In this document: one piece after another, positions 42,524-51,488 of the stretch | Layout: every line of letters begins with the position of its first letter | How positions within the stretch are numbered: the stretch's first letter is position 1 | Source of the DNA: JAAEPI01 sp964352625 | Lineage (GTDB): Bacteria; Bacteroidota; Bacteroidia; Cytophagales; Cyclobacteriaceae | NCBI GenBank assembly: GCA_964352625.1 | Contig: CAYGSD010000001.1 | Span: forward strand, 186,001 to 250,000 | Length of the DNA: 64,000 bases | Reading direction: 5' to 3' | Position numbers and translations under genes: made by a program | The notes under the pieces: generated by a model | Database searches by the model: none | Seen by the model: only the letters and a program-made list of their open reading frames with translations | Told to the model about the DNA's origin: nothing

Positions 42524-42940
42524 ATGTTACCGATAAAAGATCAATTGAGTATTCTGGTGCACTTGTCTAAAGCAGACAAGGTGGTAGCTAAGGAGGAACG
42601 GATGTTAATTCATGCCGTTGGTAGAGGCCATGGACTTGATGAAAAAGAGATCGATGAAATCATTGAGCTTCCTAATGAGATTGGCACTCTTAAAGATTTG
42701 CCTACGGAAGAGAAATTCGATTATCTCTACACGGTCATTCAATTGATGAAAATTGACAAGAAGATCTATCAATCGGAAATTCAATTCTGCGAAAAAATCG
42801 CAATGAAACTCGGGTACAAACCAGGTGTGGTTGCTGACCTCTCTCAGTTTATCTATTCTGACCCCACTATGAGTTCAGACAGAAATTACCTACGCAAAAT
42901 TGCGGACAAGCAACTGATGCACAAGGCGGAGGACGTATAG
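42524..42940 (+). CDS. TerB-like protein
   Basis: 138 residues from ATG 42524 (MLPIKDQLSILVHLSKADKVV); an upstream ATG at 42449 adds 25 residues of poor composition. All-helical TerB fold with the paired acidic motifs SKADKVVAKEERMLI and MKIDKKIYQSEIQFCEKIA, each a DxxxxxxE-like helix start. Named from tellurite-resistance genes, but the single-domain form has no settled function. Divergent from the trp leader, convergent with the AlkB-like gene. Confidence 0.8.
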   Translation: MLPIKDQLSILVHLSKADKVVAKEERMLIHAVGRGHGLDEKEIDEIIELPNEIGTLKDLPTEEKFDYLYTVIQLMKIDKKIYQSEIQFCEKIAMKLGYKPGVVADLSQFIYSDPTMSSDRNYLRKIADKQLMHKAEDV

Positions 42941-42941
42941 T

Positions 42942-43976
42942 TTAGCTTTCCAATTTTTTATTCATGACAGCAAACCACAGCGGAGGCAAAGTGGCCATCA
43001 GCATCATTCCCGGATAGCCAGTTGGCATTTGAGGACTTTCGTCGATGTGTCGAAGAATCTGATATTTCCTACTTGCAATGAAATGATGATCAGAGTGCCT
43101 TGACAATTCGAAAAGGACAATTCGGCCAACTACGTGATTCGAATTCCAACTATGAGTAGGCATCACGCGCTCGTATCTCTCACCTTTCTTTTCTCTGGAA
43201 AGGCCATAGTGCTCTATGTAATTGACGGTCTCCAAAAGCAAGAACCCGATGGTAGCTGCACCGATGAAATAAAGCATGATTATCCAACCATAGAAAAACC
43301 ATATCACACCCAAAAGCGCCAATTGGACGGCCTGAAATAAAAGCATCTCATTGTGTAAGGAAAAGAACGAATGCCCCTTTTTCTTCAGTCGATCCGATTC
43401 TATGGCCCAGGCAGAAATGTAGCTGAAAACGACGGAGCGAATCCAGAAAGCATAAAGCATCTCCCCCTTTCTGGCTGACGAGGGATCTTCTGGGGTACTA
43501 ACATTCTTATGATGGCCTCTATTGTGCTCTATGAAAAAATGCATGTAGAGCGAACTCAGTAGCAGCACTTTAGACATGAGTTGTTCATGCTTTTTCGTCC
43601 TATGCCCTAATTCATGCGCCACATTGATGCCCATGACTCCACAGAGAATGCCCATGGCGCTGATCCTCCCGATGATATCCACGGTATCTAGAGTTGGCTG
43701 AGTCATTGATTCCAGAAAAAGCCAAACGAAGACAATCTGCACAGGAACCACCAGATACACGAGCAGGTCGTAAAACCAATCATTTTTTCTCACCTCCTCC
43801 TCGGTATCAGTGAGATTTTTGGTGTCCGGACTGAAGAAAAGTTCTAAAAAAGGAATGAATGCGAATGCGTAGAATATAGGCAAGAACGTTTGCCAACCCG
43901 TGCTCACGAATGAAACATAGGCCAATGCGGGCAATGAGAGCACGCTGAGATATTTCAATGCTTTGATCCTATTCAC
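42942..43976 (-). CDS. AlkB-type alkane monooxygenase / membrane fatty acid hydroxylase-like
   Basis: 344 residues, several membrane helices. The His boxes of the diiron centre are NVAHELGHRTKKHE (HExxH-like), EHNRGHHKNV and SRHSDHHF, plus NYIEHYGL, which is characteristic of AlkB rather than of acyl-lipid desaturases. Would hydroxylate a hydrocarbon-chain substrate using rubredoxin-type electron donors (none adjacent). Whether the substrate is alkane or a lipid is not decidable. Divergent from engB by 45 bp. Confidence 0.88.
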   Translation of the reverse strand: MNRIKALKYLSVLSLPALAYVSFVSTGWQTFLPIFYAFAFIPFLELFFSPDTKNLTDTEEEVRKNDWFYDLLVYLVVPVQIVFVWLFLESMTQPTLDTVDIIGRISAMGILCGVMGINVAHELGHRTKKHEQLMSKVLLLSSLYMHFFIEHNRGHHKNVSTPEDPSSARKGEMLYAFWIRSVVFSYISAWAIESDRLKKKGHSFFSLHNEMLLFQAVQLALLGVIWFFYGWIIMLYFIGAATIGFLLLETVNYIEHYGLSREKKGERYERVMPTHSWNSNHVVGRIVLFELSRHSDHHFIASRKYQILRHIDESPQMPTGYPGMMLMATLPPLWFAVMNKKLES

Positions 43977-44021
43977 GCTGGAAATTTACATCAATTGTTG
44001 ATTTCAACTAGCTTCGAAGCT

Positions 44022-44636
44022 ATGGATCAGCTTATTCAGAATGCCGCATTTGTTAAGAGTAGTTCTGTAGCCACAGAATGTCCAGCTCCTGACCTTCCAG
44101 AGTACGCCTTCATCGGGCGATCGAATGTTGGAAAATCCTCATTGATCAATATGCTCACTGGGCGAAACAAGCTTGCCAAAGTATCAGGACGACCTGGTAA
44201 AACTCAGTTGATCAATCATTTCCTCATTGATGAAAGCTGGTATTTGGTGGATCTGCCAGGATACGGCTGGGCCAAGGTGAGCAAAACAGAAAAGGCAAAG
44301 TGGAAGATAATGATCGATGAATACTTACTTACCCGGCCGAACCTGATCTGTGTCTGCCTACTTGTGGATAGCAGGCATGAGCCACAACCGATCGATTTGG
44401 AGTTTATGCAATGGCTTGGTGAGGAAGGCATTCCCTTTGTGATCATTTATACAAAAACAGACAAACTCACCAAAGTAAAATTAGATTCCAGCATCGCTCG
44501 GTATAGGCGCATATTGAAACAAAGCTGGGAAGAACTACCCCCTCAATTCCTGACCTCCTCAGAAACTGATATGGGTCGAGAAGAATTGATAAAATACATT
44601 CAAGAAATCAATCGGTCAGTAGATAAGAAACTTTAG
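44022..44636 (+). CDS. engB: Ribosome biogenesis GTPase EngB (YihA/YsxC)
   Basis: 204 residues from ATG 44022; a TTG at 43995 would add nine. G1 GRSNVGKSSLIN, G3 DLPGYGWAKVS, G4 TKTDK and G5 SSETD are all present, with KTQLINHF as G2. Essential GTPase in large-subunit assembly. Followed after 26 bp by the DUF5606 gene. Confidence 0.94.
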   Translation: MDQLIQNAAFVKSSSVATECPAPDLPEYAFIGRSNVGKSSLINMLTGRNKLAKVSGRPGKTQLINHFLIDESWYLVDLPGYGWAKVSKTEKAKWKIMIDEYLLTRPNLICVCLLVDSRHEPQPIDLEFMQWLGEEGIPFVIIYTKTDKLTKVKLDSSIARYRRILKQSWEELPPQFLTSSETDMGREELIKYIQEINRSVDKKL

Positions 44637-44662
44637 TTTTGCGACCTTAAAAAATTTATTGA

Positions 44663-45178
44663 ATGGAATTCAGCGACATAGCATCGGTATCAGGAAAAGG
44701 AGGACTTTTCAAAGTATTAAATCCCACACGTACGGGAGCCATCCTGGAAGCTCTGGATGACACAAAAAAGAAACTCGTGGTAGGCATGAATTCGAAAGTC
44801 TCAGTACTTTCAGAGATTTCCGTCTACACAACCGATGAGGAAGGCGCCATGCCTCTGCAAGAAGTCATGCAGAAAATCCACAAAGAATTTAATGGAGATA
44901 CCGGACTGGATAAGAGTTCGGATTCGGACGAACTGAAAGCCTTCTTGAAGCACATTCTTCCAAACTATGACGAGGAGCGCGTGTACACCTCTGATATCAA
45001 GAAATTAGTTTCCTGGTACAATCAATTGGCTCAGATAGATGCTATGCTATTCGATCCTAAAAAAGAAGAGAAGCTAACGAAAGAAGAAAAACCTAAGAAG
45101 GAAGAAAAAGCTGCAAAGGAAAAAGTAGAGAAAAAACCTGCTGCCAAGAAACCCGCCGCAAAAAAGGCTGATAAGTGA
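44663..45178 (+). CDS. DUF5606-domain protein with Lys/Ala-rich tail
   Basis: 171 residues. Conserved N-terminal part (DIASVSGKGGLFKVLNPTRTGAILEALDDTKKK, VSVLSEISVYTTDEEGAMPL) to about residue 135 (KKLVSWYNQL). A highly basic, low-complexity tail follows (repeated KKEEK and KKPAAKK), reminiscent of histone-like tails that bind nucleic acid. Phylum-restricted family of unknown role. The next gene starts inside its stop codon (GTGA). Confidence 0.85.
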   Translation: MEFSDIASVSGKGGLFKVLNPTRTGAILEALDDTKKKLVVGMNSKVSVLSEISVYTTDEEGAMPLQEVMQKIHKEFNGDTGLDKSSDSDELKAFLKHILPNYDEERVYTSDIKKLVSWYNQLAQIDAMLFDPKKEEKLTKEEKPKKEEKAAKEKVEKKPAAKKPAAKKADK

Positions 45179-45624
45179 GCGACTTTAGACGTGAGTACCG
45201 TGTGATCTGGGCGAATCTGGACCCAAACCGGCACATGAGGCACACGGCTTACAATGACTTTGCCGCTCAATTACGAGTGGAGTTTTTCACTGAAATGGGG
45301 ATGAGCATCGAAAAGCTCGTTGAAATGGGGATTGGGCCGATTCTGTTTCGTGAAGACACACGCTTTTTGAGGGAAGTGCATTTAAACGAATTAATAACCG
45401 TCGGACTTTCGGTGAGTAAGGCACGTAAAGACGGATCAAAATGGTCAATTAGACATTCTATATATAAGGAGTCCGGAGAGCTTTCTTGTACTATCGACGT
45501 GGAAGGTTCGTGGCTTGATCTGGAAAACAGAAAGATAATTGCACCACCTCAGGCACTAATGAACATCATGCTTAATGCTCCACGTACTCAGGATTTTGAG
45601 TGGATGGCGGATAAGAAGGTATAG
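45175..45624 (+). CDS. Hot-dog fold acyl-CoA thioesterase
   Basis: 149 residues from GTG 45175, overlapping the upstream stop. FRREYRVIWANLDPNRHMRHTAYNDFAAQLRVEFF has the 4HBT pattern with the catalytic-type Asp/Asn-His region (LDPNRHM). The rest forms the hot-dog strand order (LNELITVGLSVSKARKDGSKWSIRHSIY). Cleaves acyl-CoA thioesters, chain length unknown. Ends the engB-DUF5606 run; terminator at 45681. Confidence 0.85.
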   Translation: MSDFRREYRVIWANLDPNRHMRHTAYNDFAAQLRVEFFTEMGMSIEKLVEMGIGPILFREDTRFLREVHLNELITVGLSVSKARKDGSKWSIRHSIYKESGELSCTIDVEGSWLDLENRKIIAPPQALMNIMLNAPRTQDFEWMADKKV

Positions 45625-45680
45625 CCCGCTGTAGGCACTCTTTTGACTAGAGAATCGAAATCTACCACCTCTTAAAATAA

Positions 45681-45709
45681 AAAAAGCTCATCATCAGATG
45701 AGCTTTTTT
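45681..45709. terminator. Bidirectional terminator between thioesterase gene and tRNA-Met
   Basis: AAAAAGCTCATC (45681-45692) pairs with GATGAGCTTTTT (45697-45708) around ATCA, with A- and T-runs on both sides. It lies 57 bp after the thioesterase stop and 3 bp beyond the tRNA 3' end. Confidence 0.85.
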
Positions 45710-45711
45710 CG

Positions 45712-45785
45712 TAGCGAGAGGGAGATTTGAACTCCCGACCTCCGGGTTATGAATCCGACGCTCTAACCAACTGAGCTACCTCGCC
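45712..45785 (-). tRNA. tRNA-Met (CAT anticodon)
   Basis: 74 nt on the minus strand without encoded CCA. Acceptor stem GGCGAGG with TCTCGCT (two G-T pairs), D-arm GCTC/GAGC, anticodon loop TTCATAA, T-arm with GTTCAAATC. The CAT anticodon with this body (D-loop AGTTGGTTA, acceptor starting G-T) fits elongator Met. It lacks the C1-A72 mismatch of initiators; tRNA-Ile2 (lysidine) is not excluded. Confidence 0.92.
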
Positions 45786-45935
45786 ATAACAGACTGATAC
45801 GGCCCTTTCAAAGAAAAATCACCTAAGACAAATGCCTGGGTGATTCAAAAGGAGTGCAAATGTAAAGAACATTCTTTTCAAAGATGGTTGTTCAAAATCG
45901 AAAAATTTCTTTAGCTTATTCCAAAATTCAGATTT

Positions 45936-46325
45936 ATGACTAAAGTCGAATTTGTTGGTGAATACGAAATGAGAGCATCCAAGAAAATGCTCTACCCATT
46001 TATTAGTTCGGCATCTGGTCTGTCGCAATGGTTTGCGGATGATGTCAATGTCAATAACGAAGACAAGACCTATACTTTCATTTGGGATGGAGATGAAAAC
46101 AGAGCGAAACTCGTATCTGTTCGCGCCAATCATCACGTGAAGTTTGAATTCATTGAAGATGAAGAAACCGATGATCCTAATTTTGTTGAGTTCATTTTGG
46201 ACGTGAACGAACTAACCAATACTGTCTTTATCAGAGTCACGGATTACTCTGACATGGAAGTGGAAGAAGCCCAAGAACTATGGGACAGTCTCATCCATAA
46301 TCTCAAAGAAATCGTAGGAGGATAA
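45936..46325 (+). CDS. START-like domain protein
   Basis: 129 residues: KVEFVGEYEMRASKKMLYPFISSASGLSQWFADDV then YTFIWDGDENRAKLVSVRANHHVKFEF is the helix-grip (SRPBCC/AHSA1-like) fold found as a short single-domain protein throughout Bacteroidota. A ligand pocket is expected; the function is unknown. Followed after 21 bp by the LptF/G permease, possibly co-transcribed. Confidence 0.85.
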   Translation: MTKVEFVGEYEMRASKKMLYPFISSASGLSQWFADDVNVNNEDKTYTFIWDGDENRAKLVSVRANHHVKFEFIEDEETDDPNFVEFILDVNELTNTVFIRVTDYSDMEVEEAQELWDSLIHNLKEIVGG

Positions 46326-46346
46326 GAAACCTCGTTAATTTCGCGC

Positions 46347-47936
46347 ATGCGCAAACTGGATTTGCTGATCATTCGGTCTTTTATAGGACCGTTTTTATTA
46401 ACAACAGCACTAAGCACTTTTATTCTACTCATTCAGCATATGCTGAAGTACTTCGACGATTTCGTCGGAAAGGACTTAGGATTCTTTGTATTTGCTAAGT
46501 TACTTTTCTACTTCTCACTGAATATGCTACAGGTGGCACTCCCACTAGGCGTGTTGGTTTCATCGTTAATGACTTTCGGGAATCTTGGTGAGAATTTCGA
46601 ATTAGCCGCCATCAAAAGTTCAGGAATTTCACTTCTACGGGCGCTTAGGCCTATCTTTTTTTTTGTTGTGCTGATTTCTATTGGGGCCTTTTTTTTCAAC
46701 GATAATGTGCTTCCGGCAGCCAATCTCAAAGCGTACAGCCTGCTTTATGATATAAAAAACAAAAAACCAACACTTGATATTCAGGAAGGTGTTTTCTACA
46801 AGGGCATTCCTAACTATACTATAAAAGCCCGTGAGAAATTTCCTGATGACATCACGCTTAAGGATGTGATCATTTACGACCACACCAATACGATGGGTAA
46901 CACTCGAGTTATTTTGGCAGACTCCAGCAGAATGTATCTTTTCATGAATGATCGCTATTTAAAGCTGGAGTTATATGATGGTAACTATTACTCAGAAGCA
47001 AAGCAAAGAGGCAAAGCGATAGACCAGTTCAATAGAACTAAGTACCATCGAATGGATTTAGTTTTCAGTTTAGCATCTTTTGAGTTTGACCCTACTGATC
47101 CTTCCCTTTTTCAGGGGAACAGACAAATGATGAATATTAGAGAGCTGAGCCTTGTAATTGACTCGTTACATCACAGAATTAGTCAACTCAAAATACAATC
47201 ACCGGCAGACGCCTCACGATACTACAAATATTTCATGGAGCAGGAGAGAAACGCTGAATCTGGAGAACAAAAATTGGGCAATAGCTTCAAAGAAAATAAA
47301 GTAAAAACGGTTGAAGGAGACACCATTGTTGGAACTACCCAGTCAGCCCAAGCTCAAAAGCTTAAAACCAAACCAAATCAAATAAAAGGGAAAAGACTCC
47401 TTGAAGTTAACTCCATTGACTCCATGAGCTTCGCCCAGTTAGATTCTATTGCCACTATTAGAGCACGGAATCAGACAATCGTGTCTAATGCGCTGCAGCA
47501 ATCCCGAAATGTAAAAAATACCCTTACTAGCTCTGTATCTAAAATATCAAAAGCAAGTGTTCAGCTAAATAGACACAAGCTGGAGAAGTATAAAAAGTAC
47601 AGCCAAGCCTTTGCCTGTATCGTGATGTTTCTAATCGGAGCTCCTTTGGGAGCTATCATCAAAAAAGGAGGACTGGGCGTTCCAGTGATTATTTCTATCT
47701 TTTTCTTCATCCTCTATTATGTACTTAGTATCACCGGAGAAGAACATGCCAAGGCAGATGCCATGGATGGACAAGTTGCCGTTTGGATCGCAAATGCAGC
47801 TTTACTACCCGTTGGGCTATTTTTTCTCCGTCAGGCCAGGATAGATGCAAGGCTCTTTGATAAAGACATTTACATCATTTGGTGGGACAAAATGATGGAG
47901 AAATATGGGCGAAGGAAAAAATTGGTTAAAACCTAA
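46347..47936 (+). CDS. LptF/LptG-family permease
   Basis: 529 residues. Three N-terminal helices (LLIIRSFIGPFLLTTALSTFILLIQ..., SLNMLQVALPLGVLVSSLMTFG), a large periplasmic jellyroll region (about 130-400, longer than in E. coli), and three C-terminal helices (FACIVMFLIGAPLGAIIKKGGLGVP). The G(x)GAPLGAIIKKGG segment is the family signature. Part of the ABC transporter that extracts lipopolysaccharide from the inner membrane. Confidence 0.9.
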   Translation: MRKLDLLIIRSFIGPFLLTTALSTFILLIQHMLKYFDDFVGKDLGFFVFAKLLFYFSLNMLQVALPLGVLVSSLMTFGNLGENFELAAIKSSGISLLRALRPIFFFVVLISIGAFFFNDNVLPAANLKAYSLLYDIKNKKPTLDIQEGVFYKGIPNYTIKAREKFPDDITLKDVIIYDHTNTMGNTRVILADSSRMYLFMNDRYLKLELYDGNYYSEAKQRGKAIDQFNRTKYHRMDLVFSLASFEFDPTDPSLFQGNRQMMNIRELSLVIDSLHHRISQLKIQSPADASRYYKYFMEQERNAESGEQKLGNSFKENKVKTVEGDTIVGTTQSAQAQKLKTKPNQIKGKRLLEVNSIDSMSFAQLDSIATIRARNQTIVSNALQQSRNVKNTLTSSVSKISKASVQLNRHKLEKYKKYSQAFACIVMFLIGAPLGAIIKKGGLGVPVIISIFFFILYYVLSITGEEHAKADAMDGQVAVWIANAALLPVGLFFLRQARIDARLFDKDIYIIWWDKMMEKYGRRKKLVKT

Positions 47937-47993
47937 ACAAACTCTAAATTTGCGCCTCGATAAAAAGAAGAAGAAAAAAGTAAGAGATTAAGT

Positions 47994-48263
47994 ATGCACT
48001 TAACTAAAGAACAAAAAGAAGGAATTTTCGCTGAGCATGGCCAATCAAAAACTGATACTGGCGCCAACGAATCACAGATTGCGCTTTTCACTGAGCGAAT
48101 CAATCACCTTACCCAACACCTCAAAATCAACAAGAAGGATCACTCATCCAGACTTGGTTTGCTCAGACTTGTAGGTAAGCGTCGAAGATTACTCGACAAT
48201 TTGCACAAAAATGATATCGAAAGATATCGTGCAATCATTGCCAAATTAGGCATCAGAAAATAA
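47994..48263 (+). CDS. rpsO: 30S ribosomal protein S15
   Basis: 89 residues: FAEHGQSKTDTGANESQIALFTERINHLTQHLKINKKDHSSRLGLLRLVGKRRRLLDNLHKND is textbook S15, binding 16S rRNA central domain. Next to pnp as in most bacteria. Confidence 0.98.
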   Translation: MHLTKEQKEGIFAEHGQSKTDTGANESQIALFTERINHLTQHLKINKKDHSSRLGLLRLVGKRRRLLDNLHKNDIERYRAIIAKLGIRK

Positions 48264-48277
48264 AACATTCCACAATT

Positions 48278-48305
48278 AGGGAATTCCAAAGGGGTTCCCT
48301 TTTTT
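48278..48305 (+). terminator. Terminator between rpsO and pnp
   Basis: AGGGAA (48278-48283) pairs with TTCCCT (48295-48300), followed by five more T. It lies 34 bp before pnp, so it can reduce read-through. Confidence 0.65.
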
Positions 48306-48338
48306 CATTTCATGGGGGTCACCCCAAACAATAAAAAT

Positions 48339-50480
48339 ATGTTATCTAAACACATAACAAAGACATTCAATCTTTCGGATGGAAGAGAAGTGTCAATCGA
48401 GACTGGCAAACTTGCCAAACAAGCAGATGGATCAGTAGTGGTGAAAATGGGAAAAGCTATGCTTTTGGCCACCGTAGTTTCCAGCAAAGAAGCAAGAGAA
48501 GGGGTTGACTTCCTTCCAATGTCCGTTGATTATCAAGAGAAATTTGCCTCGGCTGGAAAAATCCCGGGAGGATTCTTAAAAAGGGAAAGCAGACTTTCAG
48601 ATTACGAAATCCTCATTTCAAGACTTGTAGATCGAGCATTGAGACCATTGTTCCCAGACGATTATCATGCCGAAACCCAAATCATGATCTCATTGATCTC
48701 GCATGATCCTGACGTGAGACCAGATGCATTGGCAGCCCTAGCCGCATCGTCAGCACTTTCCGTTTCTGACATCCCATTTAATGGACCCATTTCAGAAGTG
48801 AGAGTGATCAAATTGGATGGTAACTACATTGTGAATCCTACTCCTGCTCAAATAGAAGAAGCTAGCCTAAACTTGATTGTTGCAGGCTCAGCTAAAGACA
48901 TCATGATGGTGGAAGGTGAGAGCCATGAAGTACAAGAAAGCGAAATGCTGGAAGCACTAAAAATTGCTCATCAGGAAATCATCGTGCAATGCAACGTTCA
49001 GAAGGAACTGGAAAAAGAGACAGAAAAAGAAGTAAAGAGAGAGTACGATCACGAGCCAAAGGACGAAGCGTTCAAAGAAGATATCAGATCTAAAACGTAT
49101 GATAAAATTTACTCTGTAGCCGGTCAGGCTCTTGGAAAAGAAGATAGAAGTGCTGCTTTCAAAGCAATCAAAGAAGAGTATGTGGCTAGTTCCTCAGAGG
49201 AAGAACAAGAAGCTATGGATTCTTTTCTACTTGGCAAATACTACCATGACGTAGAAAAAGAAGCCATCAGGAATTATGTTCTTGATACTAAGAATAGAAT
49301 CGATGGCCGTCAGACTAATGAAGTAAGACCAATCTGGTCTGAAGTTGACTACCTGCCAAGTGCACATGGGTCAGCAGTCTTCACCCGTGGCGAAACTCAA
49401 TCATTGACATCAGTTACGCTCGGTTCGAAAATGGACGAGCAGATGATCGACGGTGCTGTCATCTCAGGTTACAACAAATTCATCCTTCACTACAATTTCC
49501 CTGCATTCTCCACAGGAGAAGCCAGACCAAACAGAGGTCCTGGACGAAGAGAAGTTGGACATGGCAACCTTGCAATGAGAGCCCTGAAAGGCATGATCCC
49601 TGCAGAGGATACACCATATACAATCAGAGTTGTTTCTGACATTCTTGAATCCAATGGCTCGTCTTCAATGGCAACTGTATGTGCGGGATGCTTAGCGATG
49701 ATGGATGCAGGCCTTCAATTGAAAGGAATGGTTTCTGGAATTGCAATGGGAATGATCTCAGATTCTAAAACTGGAAAGTATGCCATCCTTTCTGATATCC
49801 TGGGTGACGAAGATCACCTAGGTGACATGGACTTTAAAGTTACTGGAACTGAGAAGGGAATCACGGCTTGTCAGATGGACATCAAAATAGATGGCCTTTC
49901 TTACGAAGTATTAGCCGAAGCGTTGAACCAGGCAAAAGAAGGAAGACTTCACATTCTTAATGAAATGAAGAAAACCTTGGATGCACCTAGAACTGACTAC
50001 AAAGCACATGCTCCTCGAATCTACCACATGATCATTGACAAGGAATTCATTGGTGCGGTGATCGGGCCTGGTGGAAAAATCATCCAGGAAATCCAAAGAG
50101 AAACTCAAACCACTGTGACCATCGAGGAAACTCCAAAAGGTGGCGAAGTAACTATCTTCTCAGACAACCAGGAGGGAATGGAAAAAGCTCGCGATTGGGT
50201 CAAAGGAATTACGGCCATGCCAGAAGTTGGTGAAGTGTATGATGGAAAAGTCAAATCAATTCAGCCATATGGCGCTTTCGTAGAATTCATGCCGGGTAAA
50301 GAAGGATTGCTTCATATTTCGGAAATCAAATGGGAACGTTTGGAGAAGGTTGAAGGCGTCCTTGAAGAGGGCGAAATCATAAAAGTGAAACTTTTGGATG
50401 TAGATAAGCGAACAGGAAAATTCAAGCTTTCTAGAAAAGTTTTGCTCCCAAAACCCGAAAAGGCTGCTAATGCTGAGTAA
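48339..50480 (+). CDS. pnp: Polyribonucleotide nucleotidyltransferase (PNPase)
   Basis: 713 residues from ATG 48339 (MLSKHITKTFNLSDGREV); an earlier ATG at 48312 adds nine. Two RNase PH cores (MLLATVVSSKEAREGVDFLPMSVDYQEKFASAGKIPGGF; the second with GEARPNRGPGRREVGHG and ESNGSSSMATVCAG), a KH domain (DKEFIGAVIGPGGKIIQEIQ) and an S1 domain (VYDGKVKSIQPYGAFVEFMPGKEGLLHISE). Phosphorolytic 3'-5' exonuclease in mRNA turnover. Confidence 0.98.
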   Translation: MLSKHITKTFNLSDGREVSIETGKLAKQADGSVVVKMGKAMLLATVVSSKEAREGVDFLPMSVDYQEKFASAGKIPGGFLKRESRLSDYEILISRLVDRALRPLFPDDYHAETQIMISLISHDPDVRPDALAALAASSALSVSDIPFNGPISEVRVIKLDGNYIVNPTPAQIEEASLNLIVAGSAKDIMMVEGESHEVQESEMLEALKIAHQEIIVQCNVQKELEKETEKEVKREYDHEPKDEAFKEDIRSKTYDKIYSVAGQALGKEDRSAAFKAIKEEYVASSSEEEQEAMDSFLLGKYYHDVEKEAIRNYVLDTKNRIDGRQTNEVRPIWSEVDYLPSAHGSAVFTRGETQSLTSVTLGSKMDEQMIDGAVISGYNKFILHYNFPAFSTGEARPNRGPGRREVGHGNLAMRALKGMIPAEDTPYTIRVVSDILESNGSSSMATVCAGCLAMMDAGLQLKGMVSGIAMGMISDSKTGKYAILSDILGDEDHLGDMDFKVTGTEKGITACQMDIKIDGLSYEVLAEALNQAKEGRLHILNEMKKTLDAPRTDYKAHAPRIYHMIIDKEFIGAVIGPGGKIIQEIQRETQTTVTIEETPKGGEVTIFSDNQEGMEKARDWVKGITAMPEVGEVYDGKVKSIQPYGAFVEFMPGKEGLLHISEIKWERLEKVEGVLEEGEIIKVKLLDVDKRTGKFKLSRKVLLPKPEKAANAE

Positions 50481-50483
50481 TTT

Positions 50484-50538
50484 TAGTGGTGCAAGACCTG
50501 TGACTTTACTAACTCACAGGTCTTAAATTTCACCACTA
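50484..50538 (+). promoter_or_regulatory. Two-tier hairpin ending 1 base before rpoD start
   Basis: Outer arms TAGTGGTG (50484-50491) and CACCACTA (50531-50538), inner arms AAGACCTGTGA (50493-50503) and TCACAGGTCTT (50514-50524); both perfect. It starts 3 bp after the pnp stop and ends just before the ATG at 50540. It may terminate pnp or control access to the rpoD start. Confidence 0.6.
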
Positions 50539-50539
50539 G

Positions 50540-51403
50540 ATGAGACAACTAAAAATACAAAAGCAAATTACCAACCGGGAGGACGCCTCACTGGACAAGT
50601 ATTTGACCGAAGTATCTAAGTTAGAACTCATCACCGCTGAGGAAGAAGCGGATCTCGCAAAACGTATCAAATCAGGAGACAGAATTGCTCTTGAAAAGCT
50701 AACCAAAGCAAATCTTAGGTTTGTAGTCTCGGTAGCCAAGCAATATCAAAATCAAGGCTTAGGACTCGGTGACCTAATCAGTGAAGGAAATCTTGGCTTG
50801 ATCAAAGCTGCTGAGCGCTTTGATGAGACCCGAGGATTCAAATTCATTTCTTATGCCGTCTGGTGGATTAGACAATCCATCATGCAGGCCATCGCAGAGC
50901 ATGCAAGAATGGTTCGTCTTCCTCTAAATAGGATCGGCAACCTGAATAAAATCAACCGCGTCTTTCGGCAGCTTGAGCAAGAATTTGAGCGGGAACCCAC
51001 AGCCGAAGAAATTGCCGGTCAGTTAGAAATGACCGAAGAAGAAGTCATCAACAACATGAAATTACGTGCGCGACACGTATCCATGGATGCTCCCATCGGA
51101 GAAAGTGAAGATGGCAGCCTACTGGATGTCATGATCACCGAAGATGAAGTGACACCCGATGATGACCTTTTGACAGACTCTCTAAGAGTTGAAATCAACA
51201 GAACATTAAATACCCTAACCCAGCGAGAGCGCGAAGTGGTCACATACTTTTTCGGGCTCAATGATTCTTCCCCCCTTACTCTCGAAGAAATCGGGCATAA
51301 TCTCGGACTTACCCGTGAGAGAGTTCGTCAAATTAAGGAAAAAGCAGTTCGTAGATTGCGCCACACCAATCGCTCTCGTTCCCTCAAACCATTCTTAGGG
51401 TAG
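50540..51403 (+). CDS. rpoD: Primary RNA polymerase sigma factor, RpoD/SigA
   Basis: 287 residues. Short region 1 (MRQLKIQKQITNREDASLDKYLTEVSKLELI), region 2 (LTKANLRFVVSVAKQYQNQGLGLGDLISEGNLGLIKAAERFDETRGFKFISYAVWWIRQSIMQAI), region 3, and region 4 (LNTLTQREREVVTYFFGL, LTLEEIGHNLGLTRERVRQIKEKAVRRL). The short acidic-free N-terminus is usual for the Bacteroidota primary sigma, which reads TTG/TAnnTTTG promoters like those in this window. Confidence 0.97.
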   Translation: MRQLKIQKQITNREDASLDKYLTEVSKLELITAEEEADLAKRIKSGDRIALEKLTKANLRFVVSVAKQYQNQGLGLGDLISEGNLGLIKAAERFDETRGFKFISYAVWWIRQSIMQAIAEHARMVRLPLNRIGNLNKINRVFRQLEQEFEREPTAEEIAGQLEMTEEEVINNMKLRARHVSMDAPIGESEDGSLLDVMITEDEVTPDDDLLTDSLRVEINRTLNTLTQREREVVTYFFGLNDSSPLTLEEIGHNLGLTRERVRQIKEKAVRRLRHTNRSRSLKPFLG

Positions 51404-51488
51404 TCAATCTGACATATTACTTTCTATTGGTCTCATCTTTGCGATCTTTGCCTCGCCATCTTTGTTAGGCAAGAAATCATTTGGAATT

